Numbered from the stretch's first letter, positions 36,919-46,426 are shown. The stretch is DNA of 64,000 bases from Methanohalophilus sp. RSK (GCF_003722075.1 NZ_RDSK01000009.1:62001-126000), one strand, 5' to 3'. Program-made: numbers and translations. The notes: generated from the letters alone by a model not told the origin.

Positions 36919-37710
36919 GTGGCTTCGATTTATACATTTGCCTCTGGGAAAGGGGGGACTGGAAAGACTACTGTTTCTGCCAATGTAGCCACAGCTCTTG
37001 CGGGTATGGGGAAAAGAGTGCTAATTATTGATACCGACCTTGGTATGGCAAATGTGGGATTGCTCTTCAGTTTTAATATAAACAAAACCCTACACGATGT
37101 GCTTGCAGGAGATATTGATGTAAGAGAGGCAATTTATGAGGGGCCCTACGGTGTCAAAATACTTCCTGCCGGATACACAATTAAAGGCTATCAGAAAGCT
37201 AATATCAAAATGCTTGAAAAAGTGCTTGACCAGTTAAACGGGGAATTTGATTTCATAATAATGGACACTCCTTCCGGAATCAATCCAAATATCATAATCC
37301 CTCTCAAACTCTCACATTATGTTGTGGTGGTCATGAATCCTGAGATTACTTCAATTACAGACTCCCTTAAAACGGCAACAATAGCCCGAAGTTATGATGT
37401 GCCGCTAAGAGGGGTTGTAGTTAACCGTATTGAAGATCGACTTAGTCAGAATTTGAGAGACAAGGTCCATGAATCAAGTGGTATGGACATAATAGGTGAA
37501 GTACCATCTGATATTGCAATCCAAAAAGCTCTTTCCCTCCAAAAACCCGTCGTTTACAACTATCCAACATCAGCTGCATCATTGAGTTTGAAAAGAATAG
37601 CAGCGCAAATGGCAGGTATTGAAAGTGACCCTGCCTACCTGGACGAAACCGGTTCGCAGCCTAAAAAGGGTTTTTTCCAGAGAATTAAAGGTATATTTTT
37701 TGCTCAATAA
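36919..37710 (+). CDS. MinD/ParA-type ATPase, TadZ-like, of secretion module A
   Basis: 263 residues. A deviant Walker A motif (SGKGGTGKTT) lies at the N-terminus, with the switch regions IIDTDLGMANVG and IIMDTPSG. The C-terminus ends in a short basic amphipathic stretch (GFFQRIKGIFFAQ), which is typical of a MinD membrane-targeting helix. It is 16 bases upstream of a Tad-like secretion ATPase, so it most likely positions or regulates that machine (TadZ-like) rather than division; this is inference from context. The frame opens at a TTG (36907); the GTG at 36919 after GGGT gives the canonical MASIYTFASG start. Confidence 0.88.
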   Translation: MASIYTFASGKGGTGKTTVSANVATALAGMGKRVLIIDTDLGMANVGLLFSFNINKTLHDVLAGDIDVREAIYEGPYGVKILPAGYTIKGYQKANIKMLEKVLDQLNGEFDFIIMDTPSGINPNIIIPLKLSHYVVVVMNPEITSITDSLKTATIARSYDVPLRGVVVNRIEDRLSQNLRDKVHESSGMDIIGEVPSDIAIQKALSLQKPVVYNYPTSAASLSLKRIAAQMAGIESDPAYLDETGSQPKKGFFQRIKGIFFAQ

Positions 37711-37726
37711 ATGAAGGTGCAATTAT

Positions 37727-39685
37727 ATGGCTTCCTCTTCAGAAGAACAAATACAGAGAATGGAAGAAAATAGGGGCAGGGAGGACACGGAAGAGTCCTA
37801 TAAAGAGAGGAATACGGACATTCATAAAAATGCGTCTGGGGGGGACGGCGATAATCCAGATGATTTCAATCTTGAAAAACAGATTGAAACAATGAGTACT
37901 GTATTTTCAGATTTAGCTAGTGAACCTAATGTCAATGAAGGGATTGACAAACTTGTTGAAAAAGAATTAATAAATCAGGAACTGCAACAGGGAAAGATAC
38001 CAGAAGAAGTTCAAAGTGTCTGGGAAAAAGCCATCCGGGAAATTACAGAAGAACAAATGAAGGTTGATGAAAAAAATATTGAAATTCACAAATCTTCAAT
38101 GTTGCAGAAAATAAAAGACATAATCACAAAACGTGAGATTGAATTCGAAAAATACGATATTGTAAAACATGGTCCTCTTGTAGACCTATCCGGAGAAGAT
38201 AAACCTGGTGTACGTGAAATTGAACTTTATCCCATAAATCCTCCCTATTCCTACATTCGCATCCTTTATGACATGGAAATACATGAATATCAGTACAAGG
38301 TCATTGAGCCAGAACTAACTGATATGGAAAAAAAGTTGCTTGAAAACATTAAATTGCGCCTGATAGAGACCCTGGATATTGATCTGAAGGAAACCGAAAA
38401 CTCAGATGCAAAAGATGTACTCCGATCCAGGTTTGTCGATTTCCTGAGAGATTACAGGATAGACCTGTCCCCTGCAAACAGGGAAAAACTTATCTATTAT
38501 ATCCAGCGGGATTTCCTGGGTTATGGGGATATTGATGCGGTGATGCGTGATCCGGATATTGAAGATATCTCCTGTGACGGACCTGGCACCCCCATCTATG
38601 TCTACCACAAAAAATACGAATCAATTCCTTCAAGTATAATATTTGATGTAGATGAAAAGTTGGATTCTTTTGTAATAAGAATGGCCCAAATCTGTGGAAA
38701 ACACATCTCAATTGCAAATCCATTGCTTGATGCAACAATGCCGGATGGGTCCAGGATACAGCTGACCCTTGGAAGAGAAGTAACAACCTATGGAAGCACT
38801 TTTACGATACGCCGTTTTAATGAAAACCCAATAACTCCATCCCAATTGATCGGTTTCCATACTTATTCTACAGCCATGATGGCCTACCTCTGGCTTGCTG
38901 TTGAATCAAACAAAAGTATCATATTTGCCGGTGGTACAGCGTCAGGTAAAACAACTTCCATGAATGCAATTTCCATGTTCATTCAGCCCGAAATGAAATT
39001 AGTTTCGATTGAAGATACGAGGGAACTTAATCTTGCTCACCCCAACTGGATTCCGGGTGTAACAAGGCAGGCTTTTGCAGGTGAAGAAAGAGGATCCATA
39101 GGTATGTATGAACTCCTGAGAGCATCCCTGCGTCAGCGTCCGGAATACATACTTGTAGGAGAAGTAAGAGGAGCTGAAGCATATGTACTTTTTCAGGCAA
39201 TGTCTACAGGCCACACCACATTTTCCACCATACATGCAGATTCCGTACAATCAATCGTCCATCGCCTTGAAAATCCTCCCATCAATGTACCCAGAATTAT
39301 GATACAGGCGCTTGATGTTGTTTGTGTGCAGGCACAAGTCAAAGTTGGTGAAGAAAGGGTTAGGAGATGCAAGTCTATTACGGAGATAATTGGAGTAGAC
39401 CCGCGAACCGGTGAACTGCTTACAAATGAAGTGTTTTTGTGGGGGGCAGGAAAAGACTCTTTCCAGTACTCAGGCAGATCCTATGTAATTGAAAGTTTGA
39501 TGCTTGATCGTGGATGGGATGATGCAACTGCCAAAAAGGAATTACAACAACGACAGGATGTTATAGAGTGGGCTTTGCAAAGAGGGATTAATAATTACAA
39601 GGATTTTTCGAAGATAATTGTTGCCTATAAGAGAGAACCTGAAACAATAATAAAACTGGTAAAACAGGAAATGCAAGATGAGTAA
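37727..39685 (+). CDS. Type II/IV secretion ATPase (TadA/GspE-like) of module A
   Basis: 652-residue hexameric-type ATPase that drives assembly of type IV filaments. About 130 residues of charged, coiled N-terminal sequence precede the archaeal N-domain. Walker A is GGTASGKTT (about residue 402), the Asp box IEDTRELNL, Walker B EYILVGEVRGAEA and the His box GHTTFSTIHADS. It is preceded by a MinD-like gene and overlaps the first platform gene by 8 bases. The set of ATPase, TadZ-like ATPase and two platform proteins resembles archaeal relatives of the Tad pilus. No pilin or prepilin peptidase gene is next to it. Confidence 0.92.
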   Translation: MASSSEEQIQRMEENRGREDTEESYKERNTDIHKNASGGDGDNPDDFNLEKQIETMSTVFSDLASEPNVNEGIDKLVEKELINQELQQGKIPEEVQSVWEKAIREITEEQMKVDEKNIEIHKSSMLQKIKDIITKREIEFEKYDIVKHGPLVDLSGEDKPGVREIELYPINPPYSYIRILYDMEIHEYQYKVIEPELTDMEKKLLENIKLRLIETLDIDLKETENSDAKDVLRSRFVDFLRDYRIDLSPANREKLIYYIQRDFLGYGDIDAVMRDPDIEDISCDGPGTPIYVYHKKYESIPSSIIFDVDEKLDSFVIRMAQICGKHISIANPLLDATMPDGSRIQLTLGREVTTYGSTFTIRRFNENPITPSQLIGFHTYSTAMMAYLWLAVESNKSIIFAGGTASGKTTSMNAISMFIQPEMKLVSIEDTRELNLAHPNWIPGVTRQAFAGEERGSIGMYELLRASLRQRPEYILVGEVRGAEAYVLFQAMSTGHTTFSTIHADSVQSIVHRLENPPINVPRIMIQALDVVCVQAQVKVGEERVRRCKSITEIIGVDPRTGELLTNEVFLWGAGKDSFQYSGRSYVIESLMLDRGWDDATAKKELQQRQDVIEWALQRGINNYKDFSKIIVAYKREPETIIKLVKQEMQDE

Positions 39686-40601
39686 ACGATACTTCAGCTA
39701 TGCCTATACCCTTTTCGGGGACCATTTTGCAAAAAAGAGACTCAAATACCATCGTCTCCGCCACAACCTGCTGAAAAGCAGGATGAACATAGGTTATGAT
39801 ATGTATTTATCCGGAGCAATGCTTTCTGCTATAATAGGGAGCATACTTGTATTTCTATTCTTTAATATATTAATTTTCATTACGGGTGTACCGGAAGTCC
39901 CGGGCACACGTTTATATTTGCCTTACTGGTTTGCTCCCATTGTTCCATATAAAGCCCTTATTGTGCAGGTATCTGGAAGTATAGCAATCCTGCTATTATC
40001 TTTTGTATCCATCTTTAAAGGCTTTGTTCTCTATCCAGCTTTGATTGCAGGAGACAGAAAACGCAACATAGAACAAATCCTGCCCTATGCGATAAATTAT
40101 ATGTCTGCAATGTCAGGAGCAGGAGTGCTTCCCGTAGAACTTTTTAAGTCCCTGGCTAAAAATTCCATTTACGGGGAAGTTGCAGTTGAAGTGCGTTATC
40201 TGGTAAGGGACATAGAAGTGTTGGGGAAGGACCTGGTAACCGCCATGAAGAATATCTCGCTTACCACTCCATCACCTATGCTTCAGGAATTTTTGCAGGG
40301 GGCAATTACGGTTGTTACATCAGGGGGCGAACTGGAACCATATTTTAAGATAAAGACCGATCAATATATAGTGGAAAACAGGCAGAGACAAAAAGAATTT
40401 CTTGAAACACTGGGACTTCTCGGCGAAACTTATGTTACTGCATTTGTAGCAGGTCCGCTTTTCCTTATAATAGTCATATCGATCATGTCTATAATGGGTG
40501 GGGCAAATATGCTGTTTCTCTACATTCTTGTGTATGCCATAGTACCTGTAGGAAGTATTTTGTTTGTAATTCTTATCAGTAGTTTGACTCCGGAGGAGTA
40601 A
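39678..40601 (+). CDS. Secretion platform protein A1 (TadB-like, T2SF domain)
   Basis: 307-residue inner-membrane platform protein with a T2SF domain. Two hydrophobic segments lie near residues 35-115, the cytoplasmic T2SF domain spans about 120-240 (PYAINYMSAMSGAGVLPVELFKSLA), and two further membrane segments close the chain (about 250-305). It forms the base on which the ATPase works. It overlaps the ATPase gene and ends 1 base before the second platform gene's ATG. It aligns with the N-terminal half of the fused protein encoded at 57876-60080, including ETYVTAFVAGPLF in both. Confidence 0.9.
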   Translation: MSKRYFSYAYTLFGDHFAKKRLKYHRLRHNLLKSRMNIGYDMYLSGAMLSAIIGSILVFLFFNILIFITGVPEVPGTRLYLPYWFAPIVPYKALIVQVSGSIAILLLSFVSIFKGFVLYPALIAGDRKRNIEQILPYAINYMSAMSGAGVLPVELFKSLAKNSIYGEVAVEVRYLVRDIEVLGKDLVTAMKNISLTTPSPMLQEFLQGAITVVTSGGELEPYFKIKTDQYIVENRQRQKEFLETLGLLGETYVTAFVAGPLFLIIVISIMSIMGGANMLFLYILVYAIVPVGSILFVILISSLTPEE

Positions 40602-40602
40602 A

Positions 40603-41586
40603 ATGAAGCTTATTGGCAAAGATCCGGTAAAAAGTAATGAACCTTTAAGTGAGGAAAAACTTCAGGTACTTGAAGACCTCACTATAAAAGAAAAACTGGA
40701 AAAAGCCAAAGAACATGTGATAATAAAGGAATTTACTAAAACCCCAAAGGAATTCTTATTCAAAAACCCATTATATTCTATAGTCTTCAGCGGACCACTT
40801 TCATTGATCTTTCTGATAATAGGACTGAAGTTGACGTGGGGTACACCATTTATAGATGATGTGATAATATTTTCAGTTCTAATTTCAATTTCGCTTCCTG
40901 CATACACTTTCTTCAAAAAAAGGCGTTTTATAAATCAGGTAGAGGAATACATACCAAATTTCCTCCGGGACATGGCAGAGATGAGCCGTGCCGGACTTAC
41001 ATTGCCTGCAGCAGTCAATACATTGACAAAAGCTGACTATGGAGTACTAACAGAAGAAGTTAAACAAATGGATGCTTCCCTTTCCTGGGGCATTTCTTTT
41101 GAGGTAACCCTGGAGAATTTTGCCCAACGTCTCAATACCCCCCTTATATCAAGGTCTGTAGCTTTAATTACACAGGCAAACAGGGCCGGCGGAAGAACTT
41201 CATCCGTACTTGATGCAGCTGCCAGGGATGCAAATGAGATCAAGACCTTGCAGAGGGAAAGAAAGGGGAACATGGTGGTTTATGTTGTGATCAGTTACAT
41301 GTCATTCCTTGTTTTCCTCTTTGTGGTTCTTATGTTAACCTCTAAATTCGTACCAACCATGGCAGAAGCCGGGAATGCAGCAGCATCTGCAGGTGCAGGA
41401 AGTCAATTCATAGGTGCTTTTGATCCGGATCATTTCACCCGTATATTATTCCACGCTTCTGTGATCCAGGGGTTTGTTACAGGAATCGTAGCAGGCCAGA
41501 TGGGGGAAGGACAGGTATCAGCAGGCTTAAAGCACTCCTTATTGCTGACCATCATAGCCTGGGCCACTTTCACCTTCCTTATCTGA
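40603..41586 (+). CDS. Secretion platform protein A2 (TadC-like, T2SF domain)
   Basis: 327 residues. A charged N-terminal arm (about 1-55) is followed by two membrane segments (about 60-105), a T2SF cytoplasmic domain with NFLRDMAEMSRAGLTLPAAV, a membrane segment near 225-250 and a final hydrophobic pair. It ends SAGLKHSLLLTIIAWATFTFLI-like, the same ending as the C-terminal half of the fused platform protein in module B. It partners A1 in the membrane. The stop overlaps the convergent fumarase beta gene by 8 bases. Confidence 0.9.
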   Translation: MKLIGKDPVKSNEPLSEEKLQVLEDLTIKEKLEKAKEHVIIKEFTKTPKEFLFKNPLYSIVFSGPLSLIFLIIGLKLTWGTPFIDDVIIFSVLISISLPAYTFFKKRRFINQVEEYIPNFLRDMAEMSRAGLTLPAAVNTLTKADYGVLTEEVKQMDASLSWGISFEVTLENFAQRLNTPLISRSVALITQANRAGGRTSSVLDAAARDANEIKTLQRERKGNMVVYVVISYMSFLVFLFVVLMLTSKFVPTMAEAGNAAASAGAGSQFIGAFDPDHFTRILFHASVIQGFVTGIVAGQMGEGQVSAGLKHSLLLTIIAWATFTFLI

Positions 41587-42154
41587 GAGCCTTTTCAAGA
41601 TTTTCGTTTACCTTTTCCCTGATATTCCTGAAAATATCTTGTCTCTCAGTATCAATTCCCACTACCAGAGGACCGAATTCATCCATTTCAAGTACCCATA
41701 CCGCTTCGGGCATGCCCAGATCAAGCCAGTGAACATCACAAACCTCTGTTATGGAATTGACCGCCAGTGCAGCACATCCTCCCGTATAGACAAGATAGAC
41801 ACATTTTCCTTTCATTGAATCGGCGACATGGTCCATCCCACCCTTACCTATCAACATTCTCACATTGTGTCTTTCCAGAAGTGGAGGAGTCATCACAGAC
41901 ATACGTGCACTGGTAGTCGGACCGGCAGCCACAGGTTCCCATATTCCGGATTCCTTTTCTTGCATAAGGGGGCCGCAATGATAGATAGCGGCTCCTTCCA
42001 GATCAAATGGCATGTTTTCCAGAGGAGTTTCCAGGATACGTTTATGAGCTTCATCCCGGGCTGTGAAAACCTTGCCGGATATATAGACCACATCACCAAT
42101 ACGCAGGGATTCTATGTCCTCGATGGAAAGAGGGGTTTTCAGATGATATTCCAT
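41579..42154 (-). CDS. Class I fumarate hydratase, beta subunit
   Basis: 191 residues, the C-terminal (swivelling) domain of iron-sulfur fumarase as a separate subunit. Motifs include YISGKVFTARDEAHKR, YHCGPLM, GPTTSARM and GGCAALAV. With the alpha subunit it interconverts fumarate and malate in the partial TCA route used for biosynthesis. Its ATG lies 16 bases inside the alpha gene with GGAGGTGAT upstream, so translation is coupled. Confidence 0.95.
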   Translation of the reverse strand: MEYHLKTPLSIEDIESLRIGDVVYISGKVFTARDEAHKRILETPLENMPFDLEGAAIYHCGPLMQEKESGIWEPVAAGPTTSARMSVMTPPLLERHNVRMLIGKGGMDHVADSMKGKCVYLVYTGGCAALAVNSITEVCDVHWLDLGMPEAVWVLEMDEFGPLVVGIDTERQDIFRNIREKVNENLEKALR

Positions 42155-42993
42155 TTGCCATCACCTCCAATAACAGCTGTGGCATGCCTGTTGGCCCAAC
42201 ACTGGATATTGATAGCCACGGGAAGGGAAGCGGTGTGGCAGTGGGCTGTCCTGATATGAACCGCCAGAGCCGTCGTATCGCCACCTGTACCCATAGGACC
42301 AACTCCCAGGGAATTGACTTTTTTCAGCAGAGCATGTTCCTTTTCATCCATGTCATTTACCTGCTCCAGCAAAGCGCTTTTGGCAAGCAGGGCGGCCTTG
42401 TCAAATGATCCACCAACACCAATACCCAGTATCACAGGTGGGCAGGGCTTCCCCCCGGCATTCCTGACAGTTTCAAGGACAAGACGGTCGATTGAATCAC
42501 CTTCTGTTGGATTAAGCATTTTCAGTATGCTCATATTTTCCGAGCCTGCACCTTTAGGAACGGCTGTGATCCTCAGTTCTGCTGAGTCATTAAAATAATA
42601 TTTTATATCCGGCAACCCATCTCCGGTATTATCCCCACTATTAATGCGTGTCAGAGGATGTACGGCATTGGGCCTAAGAGGTACGGCAGATGTGGCTTTC
42701 CTGACCCCCTCAATAAGAGCTTGTTCAATATCTGGAAGGGGTGAGATTTTGCGGCCGATTTCCACAAAAAGGATGATAATTCCGGTATCCTGGCATATGG
42801 GCACAGAATGCCTGCGAGCAATCCCTGTATTTTTCAGTATTGCCTGCAAATGGGAGCGTGCAATCTCACTGCTCTCCTCCTGTTCAGCGTTTTCCAGACA
42901 AGCAACTACATCATCCGGCAATTCAGTTTCTGCCCTTTGTATGGCTGAGACGGTTGCTTCCACAATGTCTTCGTGTTTAATTCCTGATTCCAA
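42139..42993 (-). CDS. Class I fumarate hydratase, alpha subunit
   Basis: 284 residues holding the catalytic [4Fe-4S] cluster. Likely Cys ligands are in HSVPICQDTG, GGKPCPPVILGIGVGG and INIQCWANRH. The start is a TTG at 42993 with a good GGTGATC ribosome-binding site 6 bases upstream; no ATG gives a full-length protein. The beta subunit overlaps its 3' end. The related tartrate dehydratase cannot be fully excluded, but in methanogens this pair is normally fumarase. Confidence 0.93.
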   Translation of the reverse strand: MESGIKHEDIVEATVSAIQRAETELPDDVVACLENAEQEESSEIARSHLQAILKNTGIARRHSVPICQDTGIIILFVEIGRKISPLPDIEQALIEGVRKATSAVPLRPNAVHPLTRINSGDNTGDGLPDIKYYFNDSAELRITAVPKGAGSENMSILKMLNPTEGDSIDRLVLETVRNAGGKPCPPVILGIGVGGSFDKAALLAKSALLEQVNDMDEKEHALLKKVNSLGVGPMGTGGDTTALAVHIRTAHCHTASLPVAINIQCWANRHATAVIGGDGKWNII

Positions 42994-43050
42994 GAAAGAT
43001 CACCTGCATTACAAAAAATGCTGTACATTTCATAATTTTCATACCAACTG

Positions 43051-43416
43051 TCACATTCCTTCTTCAAACTGGAATTTGTGCCTGTTAATTTTCATTATCT
43101 TTACAAGTGATAACATTACAGGTACTTCGACCAGTACACCTACTACAGTTGCCAGTGTTGCTCCTGAAGTTGCACCAAACAGTATTAATGTAGTGGCTAC
43201 TGCCAGTTCAAAGAAGTTACTTGGTGCAATAAATGTAGAAGGTGCAGCTTCATAGAAGGGGATTTTCAGCTTTTTTGCACCATCATAGCTGATTGCAAAT
43301 ATAAAATATGTTTGCACTATGATAGGTATAGCAATCAAGGCAATATGGAGAGGATATTTGATTATCATTTCACCCTGAAGAGTAAAAATCAAGACCAGGG
43401 TTATTAGGAGTCCCAT
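43051..43416 (-). pseudogene. Truncated ACR3-type arsenite transporter (C-terminal third only)
   Basis: 121 residues that align with the last third of the intact ACR3 protein at 46734-47918: [46 protein letters not shown] and a similar end. The N-terminal two thirds, including the essential Cys region, are missing. Upstream codons continue the homology weakly (AWWYLYL) until an in-frame TAA near 43450. An ATG at 43416 could still be translated, but three membrane helices would not make a transporter. It is best read as a decayed paralogue. Confidence 0.8.
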
Positions 43417-43590
43417 TAAATATAAATACCACCATGCCCCATGTTTTTATGGAGGTATGCCAAGATAACTTGAAATATTTAAGCGATGCTCTATGTATTA
43501 ATGCAGGGTCTTATCCTTAAAGGCCTGGTTAAATCTAGGGTGCAGAGTATTTTGATTGTTTTGAGCATATCTTCTAGGTAGGGGTATTAA

Positions 43591-45066
43591 ATGAAAGAGA
43601 TATATGACAAAATGGCAATGGAAGCCATGAACGCACAGAAGGCAGTTGTAAGTACTATAAATAAGAAGCGAGGCACTGCCTTTAAAGTAGAGGATGCAAA
43701 ACCATACGTAGATGCAGTCAATAAAATGCAGGCCAAAGGTGAACAGTGCAAAGAAGTATTCGATCTGCACATCAATTCAGTTAACACGCATTATGAGGTC
43801 CTCTCCGGGTTAACCGACACTGTAAGGCCGGAAGACGATCCTTATGTAGAACATTATCAGACGCCCCCCGTATTGGAGATATTGTATGAGGAAGACCCAG
43901 CCTTCAGGGAGTCAGTGGAAAAGTTCATTGACATGATTGGCAGGTCAGAGGCACTTATAGGCAAAGAATCCATGAGAAGATATGCAGGCTTCTATGGTCC
44001 TACATGTGTGGTAGACTTTGCCTTTTCTCCAGGAAGCACAAGTAATGTTGTTAACAGAATACTGCAGGAAACAGACATTCCGGTAGATCACAAACGCGCA
44101 ATCCTTTCTTCCAAGTCATGGGGAATGAACACATCATACGGAATAGGTGCCAAGTTCCAGATGGCAATTGAGAACGGCAAGACTCCTGATGAAGCTGTTA
44201 AAGAAGAAATTGAGATGCTCCAGATGGTCTATGATACTCCCATGGCTGCACAGATCAAGTTAATGGATGAAGCTGGCCACACGTCTTTTGATGTGAAGAA
44301 ATACATGAACCAGTATAAGCAGAGAATGAAGCCAACTATAAAAGCTGCAATGGATGCTGATGTTTTCTACGGTAATATCGTCACAGTTCCTGCATATAGT
44401 GTGGGAGATGTTGCTCATCACATATCGCAGTCGATGTTCAACATGACAAAAGATGATGTCGTAATGGCAGTTATCAATGCCGTGACAGACGTCATGGACG
44501 GGACCATGAAGAATGCCATGGGCAATTTCAAAAATGAGTACTCACCGCTGACCATTGCAACAGATGCAGCCGCAGGAGCAACTACGAAATTACTCTGGAT
44601 GGATGGATTCACAACTATGATGGTTCTCGACCTGCTAGTCAAGAGATTCCATAACTTTGTGCTCACCAATCCAACAAGAGGTGCCGCAGCTGAACTTCAC
44701 AACGTTGACTTTATGGACTTGATCGAAAAGGGTGAACGTATCATTGATCACAAGCCAAGGGGAATGGGCGGAATGATCCAGGGCATACCAATTGACTTTA
44801 GTCCGATCGAGAAGAACGAGGTCCTCAACAACCCTCAGCGCTACACATATCCTGCCTGTGCCATCACCGTTCGTTTCTCGGCACTTATGCGTCTGGCTGA
44901 TTTCCCATGCATGCTGACAAGTGAGCCCGTAACTGCTACAATGCTGACCAACATTATAGCTCTGCACAAGACCGAACCACATTCACCTGCACGTACCTGC
45001 AAGTTCTGTGCAGCAAACTACTTCGATTACAAGTGCAAGGACTGTAACTGGACGGAGGCAGTTTGA
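43591..45066 (+). CDS. DUF2193-like methanogen protein with C-terminal zinc ribbon
   Basis: 491 residues, most likely the DUF2193 family of methanogen proteins with no known function; the family assignment is from memory and should be checked. It is soluble and alpha-helical, with repeated Met-rich segments, and ends in a zinc ribbon CKFC-x8-CKDC. No cofactor motif is recognised. The start ATG is behind AGGTAGGGGT. An 8-bp hairpin and then aqpM follow on the same strand, so the protein and aquaporin may be linked. Codon use and length look like a well expressed native gene. Confidence 0.8.
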   Translation: MKEIYDKMAMEAMNAQKAVVSTINKKRGTAFKVEDAKPYVDAVNKMQAKGEQCKEVFDLHINSVNTHYEVLSGLTDTVRPEDDPYVEHYQTPPVLEILYEEDPAFRESVEKFIDMIGRSEALIGKESMRRYAGFYGPTCVVDFAFSPGSTSNVVNRILQETDIPVDHKRAILSSKSWGMNTSYGIGAKFQMAIENGKTPDEAVKEEIEMLQMVYDTPMAAQIKLMDEAGHTSFDVKKYMNQYKQRMKPTIKAAMDADVFYGNIVTVPAYSVGDVAHHISQSMFNMTKDDVVMAVINAVTDVMDGTMKNAMGNFKNEYSPLTIATDAAAGATTKLLWMDGFTTMMVLDLLVKRFHNFVLTNPTRGAAAELHNVDFMDLIEKGERIIDHKPRGMGGMIQGIPIDFSPIEKNEVLNNPQRYTYPACAITVRFSALMRLADFPCMLTSEPVTATMLTNIIALHKTEPHSPARTCKFCAANYFDYKCKDCNWTEAV

Positions 45067-45073
45067 TCACAGA

Positions 45074-45100
45074 TGTGCCTCGATGAGGCACATTTTGTTT
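45074..45100 (+). terminator. Hairpin between the DUF2193-like gene and aqpM
   Basis: TGTGCCTC (45074-45081) pairs perfectly with GAGGCACA (45085-45092) around a 3-base loop, followed by TTTTGTTTT. It lies between two same-strand genes only 50 bases apart, so it may act as a partial terminator or processing site that sets different levels for the two. Confidence 0.6.
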
Positions 45101-45116
45101 TCAGGCAGGAGGTTTT

Positions 45117-45866
45117 ATGTCAGAAGTAAGTCTGTTTAAAAAATCCATCGCAGAATTGATAGGGACTTATGTACTGGTTTTCCTGGGAACAGGTTCAGTT
45201 GTGACAACTGTCCTGCTGACACAAGGGGATACTTTGATTCCTAGCAATACTTTCAATATAGGAATTGATATCGCTGCATGGTTTGCCATAGGAATTTCAT
45301 TCGGAATTGCTGTATTGGCAATGATCTATGCTTTCGGGCATATTTCGGGAACGCACATCAATCCGGCAGTCAGCATTGCGCTGTGGGCTACAAAGCGCAT
45401 GAAAACTTCGGATATGGTCAGTTATATTGTAGCCCAGCTCATAGGTGCAAGTCTTGCATCCTTCACCATTGTGGGCATTCTTGGTTCGAGGGCCGTTGCA
45501 AGCGGCCTTGGCGCAACTGCCATGTTAGGCGGTCTGGGCTATGGGCAAGCAATATTATGTGAAGCTGTAGCAACATTCTTCCTGATGCTTACCATAATGG
45601 GAACTGTTGTGGATAAAAGGGCTCCAGGGGGATTTGCAGGTCTTGCCATAGGTCTTGTGGTTGCTGCGGATGTCACTGTAGTAGGTAATATAACGGGTTC
45701 ATCCCTGAATCCAGCTCGTACCTTTGGTCCATATATTGCAGACTTTCTGTTAGGCGGGCAAAATCTGTGGTGGCAATACCCAATATACCTGATCGGACCT
45801 ATCATCGGAGCACTTGTTGCAGCGCTAATCTATGATTATGTGTCGGATGTTAAAAAAGTGTCTTGA
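45117..45866 (+). CDS. aqpM: Aquaporin (MIP family)
   Basis: 249 residues, six membrane helices and the two MIP half-helix motifs HINPAVS and SLNPART. It is of the AqpM type known from methanogens, which conducts water and, in some cases, glycerol or other small neutral molecules. The ATG at 45117 has a strong GGCAGGAGGT site. It directly follows the DUF2193-like gene, and a hairpin terminator follows. In a salt-adapted cell it may help volume control; coupling to the upstream enzyme-like protein instead hints at a small-solute role. Confidence 0.93.
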   Translation: MSEVSLFKKSIAELIGTYVLVFLGTGSVVTTVLLTQGDTLIPSNTFNIGIDIAAWFAIGISFGIAVLAMIYAFGHISGTHINPAVSIALWATKRMKTSDMVSYIVAQLIGASLASFTIVGILGSRAVASGLGATAMLGGLGYGQAILCEAVATFFLMLTIMGTVVDKRAPGGFAGLAIGLVVAADVTVVGNITGSSLNPARTFGPYIADFLLGGQNLWWQYPIYLIGPIIGALVAALIYDYVSDVKKVS

Positions 45867-46426
45867 GAAGATACTTTCTTCCCTTTTTATCAAATAACCC
45901 CAGTTTGACAGTTTCTACTCTATCTTGAAGAGAATGTCTTCTCTTTCAACCCAAAATTTTCATTTTTTTTGTCAGGAAAAGCTATTTGACAGTTCAAACA
46001 ATTTCATGTGAAAAACTCCGATTTCATCGGTTTTCTTTAAAATGGATGCAATTTTCAGGAATCTTGGCCTGAATTTACTCGCTGAACCCTTATGTTCATA
46101 AGAATAATGCTCATCTGTCAAATTCTTTGTCCAAAAAATGGGCAAAAATCAGAAAAAACACAATCCAATGACTTATGTGATACTGTCAAATCAATGGGGC
46201 AAAAAATGGATAAAATTATAAAAACAAGCATGGAAGAAAGAAAAGATGCTAGCGAACGACCAGAAGAAAAAAGATAAACATAGAGATTAGAATAGAACCT
46301 AAAAAGAGAGACATTCAGTTGATTAAAAATAAAACTGTCAAAGTTGGGTTACAATATATTCACATAGTATTGTTTTAAAACCAAAAAAATTACAAATCAA
46401 ATTTTAAAATATTAGATGTTGATTGG
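45867..46426. other. 560-base noncoding region with repeated TTTGACAG motifs
   Basis: No convincing gene. The motif TTTGACAG occurs at 45904 and 45985 on the plus strand and as its reverse complement CTGTCAAA at 46115, 46183 and 46335. Three of these extend to the exact 10-mer TTTGACAGTT or its complement. Spacing is irregular (roughly 70-150 bases) and flanks are not conserved. A second small hairpin with a T-run lies at 46018-46038 (CCGAT-TTC-ATCGG). A 61-codon frame at 46092-46277 lacks a ribosome-binding site and is not called. Confidence 0.5.
45925..45970 (+). terminator. Hairpin plus T-tract terminator after aqpM
   Basis: TTGAAGAGAA (45925-45934) pairs with TTCTCTTTCAA (45939-45949), a 10-bp stem with one bulge and a TGTC loop, followed by a T-rich stretch including eight T residues (45963-45970). 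Confidence 0.65.

Noticed and set aside
46092-46277. 61-codon open frame in the noncoding region after aqpM
   Set aside because: No ribosome-binding site, no recognisable family, and it overlaps the repeated TTTGACAG motifs; composition looks like chance in AT-rich DNA.
45904-46342. CRISPR-like array from the repeated TTTGACAG motif
   Set aside because: The unit is only 8-10 bases, spacing is irregular, and orientation changes; no cas genes are near.
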